Assembly: GCA_964639965.1 (NCBI GenBank)
Contig: CAZXGI010000037.1
Location: 1 to 23,627 of the forward strand
Source: TMED23 sp964639965
GTDB taxonomy: Bacteria > Pseudomonadota > Alphaproteobacteria > Rhodospirillales > UBA2165
Length of the DNA stretch: 23,627 nucleotides
Direction of reading: 5' to 3'
Shown: positions 1-8,105 of the stretch, one piece after another
How the letters are laid out: each line of letters starts with the position of its first letter
Numbering within the stretch: position 1 is the stretch's first letter
The notes under the pieces: model-generated
Databases searched by the model: none
What the model saw: only the letters and a program-made list of their open reading frames with translations
What the model was told of the DNA's origin: nothing
Position numbers and translations under genes: made by a program

Positions 1-57
1 CGAACTGGATAAATACGTACTTGTACGAATACAGAAAAACAGCCGAAATCAAGAGTA

Positions 58-147
58 TGGCGGAGAGAGAGGGATTCGAACCCTCGATACGATTTCTCGC
101 ATACTCCCTTAGCAGGGGAGCGCCTTCAGCCACTCGGCCACCTCTCC
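58..147 (-). tRNA. tRNA-Ser (anticodon GCU)
   Basis: Read on the minus strand this folds as a class II tRNA with a long variable arm. The acceptor 5' strand is GGAGAGG, pairing with TCTCTCC (one G:U), with discriminator G and an encoded CCA (58–60). The anticodon arm is CTCCC-CTGCTAA-GGGAG, giving anticodon GCU for Ser codons AGC/AGU. The T arm carries GGTTCGAATCC. The D-arm sequence GGCCGAGTGGCTGAAGGC is typical of tRNA-Ser. No neighbouring tRNA or rRNA gene is seen. Confidence 0.97.
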
Positions 148-162
148 ACGATAGTCAAACTG

Positions 163-191
163 GTTGTACTCTGGGGTTTTCAGCAATTCAA
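163..191 (-). promoter_or_regulatory. Candidate promoter of the tRNA-Ser gene
   Basis: On the minus strand TTGAAT (186–191) is followed after 17 nt by TACAAC (163–168), about 15 nt before the mature tRNA 5' end. Spacing is ideal, but the -10 is only a 4/6 match. This is inferred from consensus only. Confidence 0.35.
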
Positions 192-208
192 GCAATTTTG
201 AAATTGCT
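191..208. repeat. Perfect 8-bp inverted repeat
   Basis: AGCAATTT-TG-AAATTGCT reads as a perfect hairpin-capable dyad directly upstream of the candidate tRNA promoter and about 150 bp ahead of the 361 gene. It has no U-tract, so it does not look like an intrinsic terminator. The role is unknown. Confidence 0.35.
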
Positions 209-360
209 GCTAGCTTACATGCCACAATATCCATTTGCTCAATAATTATAGTTGATTATTTGTATTTTTTGTTCACATTCACAGGTATAACAAATATTAT
301 GAGCATAAATTAACTCAGTAAATTTTTGTGTTAATTTAACGAACGGTAAACGAGGTTCCT

Positions 361-1182
361 ATGGCCCAACAACACTCCTCCCAAATTGAAGCGGAACTTA
401 CATATTGTAGGGACGATGGAACAATACCAATCAACGAAACAAAAGACGCTACAACCAAAATACCTTCATATTCTGGTAATTTCGACCATCATCGCATGCT
501 GATTCAAAACGGTCGACAAACTTCCGAAAAATTTTCACTTGAAATAAATGGATTTGAATTAGTTAAACATGATACCAAGGTTGAAGACTTCATTAAGGGT
601 GAAGAAATTGAGACTATCTATTATCCAGAGATAATAAAACTGGTAAAAAAATATACAATGGCTGTAAAGGTCGTTGTTTTTGATCATACCATAAGAACCG
701 GCGATCAAAGAAAAAGAGGAAAAATGCTCTTACGCGAACCCGTCAAACGTGTTCATAACGATTATACCGACTGGTCTGGGCCCCAGCGGGTTCGTGACAT
801 AATGCTTGGCGAAGCCGAAGCCCTGTTAAAAAAACGTGTCGCGATTATTCAGGTCTGGCGGCCTATTCAGAAAATATTACAAGCCAATCCATTGGCTTTA
901 TGCGACGCCAGGTCGCTAGAACAAACAGACCTCATTATCTCGGAACGTCGTTTCCCAGATAGGGTTGGTCAGACTTACCAAGTAAAACATAATAAAAACC
1001 ACTTGTGGTTTTATTTCCCGGAAATGCGACGCGATGAAGCAATTATTTTTAAGGTATATGATTCGAAAAAGGATGGTCGACCACGTTTTACCCCTCATAC
1101 ATCGTTTGAAGACCCAAGTACGCCGGGCAATGCACCCTCGCGAGAAAGTATTGAAGTTAGAGCTCTAGTTTTTTTTGATTAA
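361..1182 (+). CDS. CmcJ/NvfI-family oxidoreductase (Fe(II)/2-oxoglutarate oxygenase-like)
   Basis: The 273-residue protein matches the CmcJ/NvfI (AsaB-like) family. It has VHNDYT with H132 and D134, SGPQRVRD after it, NVWRPI-like QVWRPI (165–169), PLALCDARS (177–185), and PHTSFEDP with H246 near the C-terminus, ending in ESIEVRALVF. H132-x-D134 with H246 is the likely Fe(II) triad. Named members are CmcJ of cephamycin 7-alpha-methoxylation and fungal NvfI/AsaB, which act as hydroxylases, desaturases or related oxygenases on secondary metabolites. The substrate here is unknown. No signal peptide is seen, so it should be cytoplasmic. GAGG lies 5 nt before the ATG, supporting this start. Its stop overlaps the stop of the convergent TauE gene. 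Family call is strong; function is only general. Confidence 0.85.
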   Translation: MAQQHSSQIEAELTYCRDDGTIPINETKDATTKIPSYSGNFDHHRMLIQNGRQTSEKFSLEINGFELVKHDTKVEDFIKGEEIETIYYPEIIKLVKKYTMAVKVVVFDHTIRTGDQRKRGKMLLREPVKRVHNDYTDWSGPQRVRDIMLGEAEALLKKRVAIIQVWRPIQKILQANPLALCDARSLEQTDLIISERRFPDRVGQTYQVKHNKNHLWFYFPEMRRDEAIIFKVYDSKKDGRPRFTPHTSFEDPSTPGNAPSRESIEVRALVFFD

Positions 1183-1922
1183 AAAATAAGAGCCGAGACG
1201 CCGAGTATAGCAATTATAATCAACGAGAATTTCTTAAAATATTCTTGTGGCAAGTAATTAAACAGTTTAGCTCCGATGATGGCACCTATCATTTGAGTTG
1301 GCGCTAGCAATATTCCTCGGAGAATTAGATCCCAATCCATAACACCGTTTATTGAAAAAACGACCGTTATAGTAAAAATAATTACACCGCTTGCTATAAT
1401 GATCTTAGACCTTTGAACACTCGCCTGGCCAGGAAGTGCCATAATATAAATGGCTAGAATGGCACTACCTAATCCAGCAAAGCCATTGATAATACCGGAA
1501 ATTCCGCCAAATAATGCAGTCGAAAGGGTACTTTCCTTGCCCCGATACTGCCACCCGCTCAATACCAAAATAGATACAACTATAAGGATAATACCTATAA
1601 CTCTACGAACCAGATATGGATCCATATAAAGCAATAAAATTGTCCCGACCGGTGTAAAAAGAATTAAGGTTAATAAAAGTGGGCGCATATCAATCCACGT
1701 CACCTGACGCATTGCCGCGGGATAGAGTTGTGCCGATATGATTAATCCACCAACAACGAGCAACGCCAAGGCTTCTGCGGGTGGGTATACCAATGTGATC
1801 AGAGGCATCATTAACATAGCTGCACCCCATCCGGTAAAGCCTTGCATAATACCACCGGCAAACCCCAGGCAAAGTGTAAACACGAAGGGGAATGTTACTA
1901 GATTTGAGAGGAACTCACTCAT
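1179..1922 (-). CDS. TauE/SafE-family sulfite/organic-anion permease
   Basis: A 247-residue, almost wholly hydrophobic protein with about seven to eight membrane segments in two similar halves. The first half carries GFAGGIMQGFTGWGAAML near the N-terminus and the second GGISGIINGFAGLGSAIL, the paired glycine-rich motifs of the TauE/SafE (former DUF81) family. Relatives export or import sulfite, sulfoacetate or other small organic anions; the substrate cannot be told here. It is the last gene of the minus-strand hmgA cluster, starting 24 nt after the VOC gene stop. No convincing Shine-Dalgarno precedes the ATG, so translation may be coupled to the upstream gene. The stop overlaps that of the convergent 361–1182 gene, leaving no room for a terminator between them. 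Confidence 0.88.
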   Translation of the reverse strand: MSEFLSNLVTFPFVFTLCLGFAGGIMQGFTGWGAAMLMMPLITLVYPPAEALALLVVGGLIISAQLYPAAMRQVTWIDMRPLLLTLILFTPVGTILLLYMDPYLVRRVIGIILIVVSILVLSGWQYRGKESTLSTALFGGISGIINGFAGLGSAILAIYIMALPGQASVQRSKIIIASGVIIFTITVVFSINGVMDWDLILRGILLAPTQMIGAIIGAKLFNYLPQEYFKKFSLIIIAILGVSALIF

Positions 1923-1946
1923 GTATGAAAAGTTATTTGAAACCGA

Positions 1947-2453
1947 CTAAGCTGTTGGACGATCGTAACCTTTTGCCATATGTCCTCTGCCATCCAAGTC
2001 ACCGCGCTCAAAAAGCCAGCCGTAGCCCCCCTTAGGGTTGGACAAAATCTCCCAACTATTGCCATCAAGATCCCAAAAATAAAAACTATAAGTCCCATGC
2101 TGGGCAATAGGCTTGGTAATATCCGTCATACCCCATTTTTCCGCATGCTCGATACATAATTCATGACACTTATCGACTTCTTGATCGGTGGCAACATCCA
2201 AACCATTATGAAATAACAAACCCATCTTCTGACCTTTTTTTCCCCGCTTCACCGCAGCATAGGCATGTGTACCACCATGACGGAACATAAGAGAAATTGG
2301 ACTGGTACGCACAACTTCAAACCCCAGAAACTCTTCATAAAACTTTCGGCTGGCATCAATATCATCAACTTCTAGGGTACCATGAGAAAGAAATTCTATA
2401 TTAAGAACTGGCTTAACTTTTTTGCTGGTCTCATTCTCCTTTATTTCTGGCAT
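1947..2453 (-). CDS. VOC (glyoxalase/extradiol dioxygenase fold) metalloprotein
   Basis: A 168-residue single-domain VOC protein. The pattern SHGTLEVDDIDASRKFYEEF (first metal His, residue 24), FHNGLDVA (H82) and FWDLDGNSWEIL (E135) matches the beta-alpha-beta-beta-beta repeats and three-residue metal site of glyoxalase I, extradiol dioxygenases and relatives. Two Met codons lie close together. AGGAG directly abuts the first (2459) but sits 6 nt before the second (2453), so the second is chosen. The gene lies between a P450 and a TauE permease, in an aromatic-degradation cluster. A ring-cleavage, isomerase or lyase role is possible but unproven. The fold call is firm; the reaction is unknown. 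Confidence 0.85.
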   Translation of the reverse strand: MPEIKENETSKKVKPVLNIEFLSHGTLEVDDIDASRKFYEEFLGFEVVRTSPISLMFRHGGTHAYAAVKRGKKGQKMGLLFHNGLDVATDQEVDKCHELCIEHAEKWGMTDITKPIAQHGTYSFYFWDLDGNSWEILSNPKGGYGWLFERGDLDGRGHMAKGYDRPTA

Positions 2454-2519
2454 AGTCATCTCCTAATAAAACTAATTCTCAAAATTTTTCAATCAAATGC
2501 GAGTTAGCACCAAAGGTTA

Positions 2520-2548
2520 CATATAATTCAATCAATACAGCTATTCAA
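2520..2548 (-). promoter_or_regulatory. Candidate internal promoter for the VOC–tauE pair
   Basis: Minus-strand TTGAAT (2543–2548), 17 nt, then TATATG (2520–2525). It sits in the roughly 105-bp gap between the P450 stop and the VOC start, the longest gap inside the cluster. The -10 is only 4/6, so this is tentative. Confidence 0.3.
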
Positions 2549-2558
2549 ACATCGTTTT

Positions 2559-3785
2559 CTAAGAAACATCAACTGGTAAAATATCAAGCCCTCGAAAACG
2601 AGCTCTTCCATGATATTTCTTTTCTCCGGCCATGCGAAGTTTTGGAAAACGTTTAACAAACTTTCCAATCGCGACGTGCCCCTCAATCCGCCCTAACGTG
2701 TTTCCCATACAGATATGCTTACCATTCCCGAATGCTATTTGAGGATTGGGTTGTCTTCCTATATCAACTGTTTCGGGGTTGTCGAACATTTCAGGATCAC
2801 GGTTGGCAGCTCCTATAGCAGTGTGAAGAAAAGAACCAGCAGGAATAGTAACCTTTGACCCTTCCGGTCCAAATTTGATATCTTCTGTAGCCTTCCGATT
2901 GCCAATTTGAAGAGGAGATTGAAAACGCAAAAACTCCTCGACGGCGCTTTTAATTAAATTTGGTTCATTTCGTAGCCTTTGCATCTGATCTGGGTAGTCC
3001 AGTAAAATACTTATGCCATTCCCGACTAAATTAGCCGTCGTCTCATGCCCAGCATTTAGAAGAAAGATACAATTTTGAATAAGCTCAATAGGTGTAAGCT
3101 TCTCCCCGTCAACCTCACCAAAAATTAACGAGGCCAATACCTCGCCCATCTCACCACCCTCCGGGGTCTTTCGCCTCTCAGCAATCAATTCCTCTAATAA
3201 ACCACCAAACTCTTCAACTGCATCATGTCCCTCAGCAATTTTTTCAGGAGAGACAACTGGATCTAAAGCCCCTAAAATTAAGTTCGAATAATTATGCAGC
3301 TTATGGCGGTGTTCTTCAGGCACGCCCAACATATCAGCGATAATTTCTGTAGGGAGTGCAAGTGCATAGTCGGAGACTACGTCAAATTTTCCCAAATCAG
3401 CTAGTCGGTCCAATAGCCGGTCAATAATACCCTCTATAACTGGTTCCAATTCTGAAAGTTTTCTTGGAGTAAATGCTTCAGAGAGCAGTTTTCTAACCCT
3501 AGTATGGGCTGGTGGATCGTTAAATACCAGACTTGTGGTATGATGAACATACAACGGGCCCTCTCCAAATTTTGGTTTAAAGTCTATTTTCTTATCCGAA
3601 CTCATGCCTGGATGCTTAAACGACAACACAACATCGTGATAGCGAGTCAAAAAATATGAACCGTCAGGATTAAGGTGGACAGGATCTTGCTCACGCATAA
3701 GCTTATATGTCGGAAAAGGGTTGTCTAAAAATGACTGGTCAATTTTCTGAATATCAAATGCTAGCGCACGTTCCTTATCATTCAT
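2559..3785 (-). CDS. Cytochrome P450 (soluble bacterial, class I type)
   Basis: A 408-residue P450 of normal bacterial length with no membrane anchor. Landmarks are the I-helix oxygen-activation motif AGHETT (245–250), the K-helix ExxR pair E284/R287, and the heme-thiolate loop FGNGKHICMG with Cys359 (consensus FGxGxHxCxG). The residue that is usually Ala in the following LAR is Gly (TLGRIEG), a small departure. Electrons would have to come from a ferredoxin and reductase encoded elsewhere. AGAGGA lies 7 nt before the ATG and overlaps the stop region of the upstream molybdoenzyme gene (11-nt gap), so the two are co-transcribed. Likely role is hydroxylation or O-dealkylation of a small, perhaps aromatic, substrate feeding the same pathway; that is inference. 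Confidence 0.95.
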   Translation of the reverse strand: MNDKERALAFDIQKIDQSFLDNPFPTYKLMREQDPVHLNPDGSYFLTRYHDVVLSFKHPGMSSDKKIDFKPKFGEGPLYVHHTTSLVFNDPPAHTRVRKLLSEAFTPRKLSELEPVIEGIIDRLLDRLADLGKFDVVSDYALALPTEIIADMLGVPEEHRHKLHNYSNLILGALDPVVSPEKIAEGHDAVEEFGGLLEELIAERRKTPEGGEMGEVLASLIFGEVDGEKLTPIELIQNCIFLLNAGHETTANLVGNGISILLDYPDQMQRLRNEPNLIKSAVEEFLRFQSPLQIGNRKATEDIKFGPEGSKVTIPAGSFLHTAIGAANRDPEMFDNPETVDIGRQPNPQIAFGNGKHICMGNTLGRIEGHVAIGKFVKRFPKLRMAGEKKYHGRARFRGLDILPVDVS

Positions 3786-3796
3786 AAAGTTATCCT

Positions 3797-6763
3797 CTAC
3801 TCCGCAGCAACTAACTCGCCATTGTCATCCCAAAGTTCAATTTCGACCAAGGCTGAGGATGTCGACATTGAATGTGATTTTTTGATTTGCGTGCGATTTG
3901 GGGTCAATTGGTTTAGACAACCTCCCAAATCAGCCGAATAACCAGGATCTCCCACCGGATCATAAATAGCACACGACTCGTAGCCATGTACGGTCCCCCG
4001 CCCCAATCGATTGGTCGGGAAGGCAGCACAGATTACTGCCCCTCTCTGATTAAAAACCTTTACTAGATCAAATTTTTTTATGCTACGATCCTCTGCATCC
4101 AAATAATTCATGCGCAATGTCCAGTAATATCGATCTCCTACTTTTACACGGTGATCAATAATATCATTTAAAAAACTATCTTTACCATCTCCCTGACTGT
4201 GATAGCTATAACGTGCATGGGGTGTCAGCATAAGAAGGGGGTATTTCTCATATTGTTCTTTATTGTCGGGTCCCTCCCAGCTTGGAGTGTATTTTGCAAT
4301 GGTCGGCCGTTCAGAATCTTGAGGGTCAAACCGTTTCAAGCTGTTGCAATCAAACTCAATCTTCCCCGATTGGGTTTGAAGGCCTTCTAGGAATTTTTCG
4401 GTATAATCTGCTGGCAGAGGATGAGGTTCAGGTACGTCTTTTTTCTTTCCTTCCGCAAACCATTTAAAAGAAACCGGAGGACGCAATTCTTCTTTTAACG
4501 GGGGCACAACAAAATAGCCTTTCCGGAGAAAATCCTTCCAAGAGATATGTTTTGGTAGATCGGATGCTTCAAATTGACGTTTTGTCCAGTCGAGTTCACT
4601 CATACCTTCGGAGAACAATAGACCTAAACCTAAACGCTGAGCAATTTCCATGAATATTTGATAATCAGACTTTGACTCCCCAAGCGGTTCAATGCACTTA
4701 TGCTGGAAAGTAATAACTCGATGATTGAGTTGGTTCTGGCCGTGATGTGTATAGCCTCCAATACCTGCCCATTCGCTAATATCGGTTCTCTCCAAATGAG
4801 TGCATGCGGGCAAAATAATATCCGAGAAGGGAACATCCCCCTCCATCCAGATCGATTGATTAACGACAAACTCAAGATTTTCCAAATTATACATTTTTAC
4901 GTAGCGATTAGTATCGCTCATTGTACCAAATAAAGATGAGCCATATTTGTAAAGCATTTTGACGGGCGCCTGCCCCGGCTTTGGATAAACAATTTTATTA
5001 AACTGTCCCTCAATTGTCTTACCATCCCACGCATATCCTTCTACGGTTTTACCGGCAATTGCTTCTGGTAGATGAAGACGAGGTATTTTTTGGCTGGTGG
5101 TATTAATTGTTGGCAATTGAGGCATGCGTTGATAAAGAGCAACGGCCAAAGCTGTACCTGTCAAATCTCCAGATATACCGCCATCTGCATATCCTGGAAA
5201 ATAAAAATGGAGGTCTAGTGGCGTTGCCCGCTGAAGATTACCTAAATTAACTCCGGGTTTACCGATACCTTGCATCGCCATCAAACAGATCATCATTCGG
5301 GACCACTGGATCCCCGTTGCATTGCGACATGCTCCGCCGTAACCATTTCCTGCGCCTCCCGCCGAAAGATAAACTTTTCTATTTCCCCATGCTCGAGCTA
5401 AGGCGCGCGCTTCCTTTGCGGCTATTCCAGTTTCACCTGCCTGCCATTCTGGTGTCTTCGGTATGCCGTCATCCTTGCCTAAAACATAAGATTGCCATTT
5501 ATCGAAACCCTCTGTACGCAAAGAAACGTAATTCTTGTCATACAAATCTTCTTTTATCCAAACGTAGGCGATCGCCAATGCCAATGCTGGGTCACTCTGG
5601 GGTTTTGGCGACAACCATTTTCCACCTAGCATCTGGGCGGTATCATTGTAAAAAGGGTCAATATGAACAAAATCTATATTTAATTCCTTCAGCCATTGAC
5701 GACGAATGGATCCTTCATGTGAACCGTAATTACCGCTCGTTGCCTCAGGGTTGCTTGACCAAAACACAATCATTTCACAATTTTTTAGAAGATCTTCAAC
5801 TGTTCCATAATTTTCAGACATCCCCACTCGAAGACTGTGGCCCCAATGATGCAGTCCCCCCCAATACCAACCTTCCCAACTATCGGGATTATGGTGAACT
5901 TCGGTATGACCAACTAAATTCATGAAGCGAAAATTAGCACTTAGATAATAACCAATATTCCCAAATGTGTGATGCGACCCATGGCTTGACGCCATTGAAC
6001 CAGGTCCATATTCACGCTTAACTCTTTGTATCTCGCTTGCCACTATATCGAGTGCTTGTTCCCAACTTATTTTCTCGTAACCAGATTTACCACGATTTTG
6101 AATGTTACGATCGCCGTCAGGGTCGAAATCAATTCTCTTCATCGGATGAAGAATACGATCTGGTGAATAAACCATCGACTTCCAATTTTGCCCATGAGGG
6201 GAAAGAGAGGACTGACGTGGCGGAGTAAATTTTTTACCGTGCGCTTCTATTGTCCACGTATCGGGGTCGCTATCGTTAAATATTATTGGCGTTATTCGGA
6301 TAATTTTATCATCTTTTACGTAAACCTGGATAGGCCCTCCATTAGTGTTGCTCGTAAAAATAGTTGTACCATCAGACAACTTTTTCCCAAACCTCCAATC
6401 TATGGTCTGGGTCTTCATAACGGTCTGTGCAAACCAATAAGTGTTCTCATCACTTCCACTCATGGTTAGGTTAAATTCTTTCTGTGCGTCAATTTGCTGC
6501 TGATAATCAACTGGCGGCATCAATAATTGTGTCGCAATATTTTCATCCTTAAACGCCATACAAACATCGGGGTCACGGTGTATTCCAGGCCTAGAGGTGA
6601 CTTTCCCATTCTGGAAAATAAAAATTCGCCCGCGACTATCATCGGCTATTTTAATTTGAGCTATAAGGTTTTTCTCTTTTAATCGAGATCGAAAAGAGGC
6701 ATGGCGTATGGCAGTGACTTTAAGCAGAACACTCAATCCAAGCAGAACAAGATAAAATTTCAT
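3797..6763 (-). CDS. Molybdopterin oxidoreductase, pyrogallol hydroxytransferase large-subunit family, with N-terminal extension
   Basis: A 988-residue protein. Residues from about 133 to the end align by eye, motif by motif, with the large subunit of Pelobacter pyrogallol-phloroglucinol transhydroxylase (DMSO reductase superfamily). Examples are NGGPIQVYVKDDKIIR, SSHGSHHTFGNIGYY (H264, Y272), HNPDSWEGW (D294, with S295 as the expected Mo ligand), VFWSSNPE, MLYKYGSSLFGTM, VNQSIWMEGDVPFSDIILPA and YESCAIYDPVGDPG. The first ~130 residues are extra: a hydrophobic segment (3–19) followed by a basic cluster (R20, R25, R27, K29, K31), then a region resembling an SCP2-like lipid-binding domain (about 45–120). 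There is no twin-arginine signal, and the charge pattern predicts a cytoplasmic catalytic domain on a membrane anchor. The start overlaps the fahA stop (ATGA). No Fe-S small subunit is nearby. Substrate unknown. Confidence 0.88.
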   Translation of the reverse strand: MKFYLVLLGLSVLLKVTAIRHASFRSRLKEKNLIAQIKIADDSRGRIFIFQNGKVTSRPGIHRDPDVCMAFKDENIATQLLMPPVDYQQQIDAQKEFNLTMSGSDENTYWFAQTVMKTQTIDWRFGKKLSDGTTIFTSNTNGGPIQVYVKDDKIIRITPIIFNDSDPDTWTIEAHGKKFTPPRQSSLSPHGQNWKSMVYSPDRILHPMKRIDFDPDGDRNIQNRGKSGYEKISWEQALDIVASEIQRVKREYGPGSMASSHGSHHTFGNIGYYLSANFRFMNLVGHTEVHHNPDSWEGWYWGGLHHWGHSLRVGMSENYGTVEDLLKNCEMIVFWSSNPEATSGNYGSHEGSIRRQWLKELNIDFVHIDPFYNDTAQMLGGKWLSPKPQSDPALALAIAYVWIKEDLYDKNYVSLRTEGFDKWQSYVLGKDDGIPKTPEWQAGETGIAAKEARALARAWGNRKVYLSAGGAGNGYGGACRNATGIQWSRMMICLMAMQGIGKPGVNLGNLQRATPLDLHFYFPGYADGGISGDLTGTALAVALYQRMPQLPTINTTSQKIPRLHLPEAIAGKTVEGYAWDGKTIEGQFNKIVYPKPGQAPVKMLYKYGSSLFGTMSDTNRYVKMYNLENLEFVVNQSIWMEGDVPFSDIILPACTHLERTDISEWAGIGGYTHHGQNQLNHRVITFQHKCIEPLGESKSDYQIFMEIAQRLGLGLLFSEGMSELDWTKRQFEASDLPKHISWKDFLRKGYFVVPPLKEELRPPVSFKWFAEGKKKDVPEPHPLPADYTEKFLEGLQTQSGKIEFDCNSLKRFDPQDSERPTIAKYTPSWEGPDNKEQYEKYPLLMLTPHARYSYHSQGDGKDSFLNDIIDHRVKVGDRYYWTLRMNYLDAEDRSIKKFDLVKVFNQRGAVICAAFPTNRLGRGTVHGYESCAIYDPVGDPGYSADLGGCLNQLTPNRTQIKKSHSMSTSSALVEIELWDDNGELVAAE

Positions 6764-8085
6764 TTTGATATATTACCGGAAGCTTGCAATACCACAGATC
6801 GGCACTCACCAAAACCGATCTTGACACCACCTTCATTTTGGCACCAAGCTTTCATTACGACTTCGTCACCGTCTTCGAGAAAAGTACGTATCTCACCATT
6901 CGGAAACTTAATCGGCTCCTTTCCCCCCAGCGTCACCTCTAGGAGACTACCCAATTGATTTTTTTTTGTACCGGAGATTGTTCCTGACCCATAAAAATCC
7001 CCCGGACGGAGATCACAGCCCCCAATCGTGTGGTGGGTCAACATTTGAAATACAGACCAATACATCTCTTTGAAAACAGGTGAGCCAATAAGATGGGGTT
7101 GCTCCTGGGTCTTTCGCATCTCAGAAGTAGATATTGCCACCTCCAGATTAATATCGAGAGCACCAAATTTTTCATGACTGTCTGAAGTCAGGTAAGCCAA
7201 CGGCTCAGGATCACCGTCTGGTCGCTGATACATTTCCTTTCTATATGGAGCCAAAGCTTCGGTGGTTACAATCCAAGGTGAAATTGTTGTTGAAAAATTT
7301 TTTGCCAAGAATGGTCCAAGCGGCTGATATTCCCAAGCTTGGATATCCCGCGCAGACCAGTCATTTAGAATACAAAATCCAAAAATATGACTTTCGGCAT
7401 CGTCAAGTCCGATTGCTTCGCCAAGTTGGTTACCCGGACCAATAAATACACCTAACTCTGTTTCATAATCTAGCCGCTTACATATTCCCAGGACGGGGGT
7501 TTCAGATTCCGGAGGCTTTAATTGTCCCAATGGACGTTTGGACGGTGTGCCAGATATCCGAATTGAAGAAGAACGACCGTGATATGCAATTGGAATGTGT
7601 TTATAGTTAGGTAATAGAGGATTGTCTGGACGTAGAAGACTTCCAACATTTCTTGCATGGTTAATGGAGGAATAAAAATCCGTGTAATCTCCAACTTCTG
7701 CTGGCATACACATTTCGGCATCTGCCATTGCAACTAGTGCTGGTTGCAGTTCACTTTCAGCACCTCCTTCAATTAATAGCAAAGATAACTGCCTTCGAAG
7801 ATCTGTCCAGAATGCTGATCCCAAAGCCATTAATGGATTTAGTGCAGAGCCTGACGCCGCTTTTGCTGCCTCTTTTCCCCTACCATTAAGAAGACCTTTA
7901 TCCAAAATATCGGCTAGTGCTATTAAATAGTCACCAATAGCGACACAGCCAAGAGGCTCATCACTATTGTCTCTCTTGAACACACCAAAAGGCAAATTCT
8001 GAACTGGAAACTCGCAGCCTTGGTTATTTGCAGAGGGAACCCAAGACCTTAAATTAGGGTCATGTGTTTCATTTATTTCTACCAT
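6760..8085 (-). CDS. fahA: Fumarylacetoacetase
   Basis: Hydrolyses fumarylacetoacetate to fumarate and acetoacetate, the last step of homogentisate catabolism. The 441-residue protein starts ETHDPNLRSWVPSAN, the N-terminal domain signature, and carries DYTDFYSSINHA (D136 and catalytic H143), LDYETELGVFIGPGN (metal ligands E208 and E210), LNDWSARDIQAWEYQPLGPF (D242) and GDFYGSGTISG near the C-terminus. An in-frame ATG 63 nt further upstream (8148) would overlap hmgA by 43 bp, lacks a Shine-Dalgarno and adds residues absent from the family. The ATG at 8085, 20 nt after the hmgA stop, is preferred. The stop overlaps the molybdoenzyme start, indicating translational coupling. Cytoplasmic. Confidence 0.95.
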   Translation of the reverse strand: MVEINETHDPNLRSWVPSANNQGCEFPVQNLPFGVFKRDNSDEPLGCVAIGDYLIALADILDKGLLNGRGKEAAKAASGSALNPLMALGSAFWTDLRRQLSLLLIEGGAESELQPALVAMADAEMCMPAEVGDYTDFYSSINHARNVGSLLRPDNPLLPNYKHIPIAYHGRSSSIRISGTPSKRPLGQLKPPESETPVLGICKRLDYETELGVFIGPGNQLGEAIGLDDAESHIFGFCILNDWSARDIQAWEYQPLGPFLAKNFSTTISPWIVTTEALAPYRKEMYQRPDGDPEPLAYLTSDSHEKFGALDINLEVAISTSEMRKTQEQPHLIGSPVFKEMYWSVFQMLTHHTIGGCDLRPGDFYGSGTISGTKKNQLGSLLEVTLGGKEPIKFPNGEIRTFLEDGDEVVMKAWCQNEGGVKIGFGECRSVVLQASGNISK

Positions 8086-8105
8086 CCAAATTCTCGCACC
8101 TTGAT

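Noticed and set aside
5317..5925. 202-codon plus-strand open frame
   Set aside because: It is antisense to the molybdoenzyme gene, has no recognisable domain and no ribosome site. The minus-strand protein is conserved throughout this stretch.
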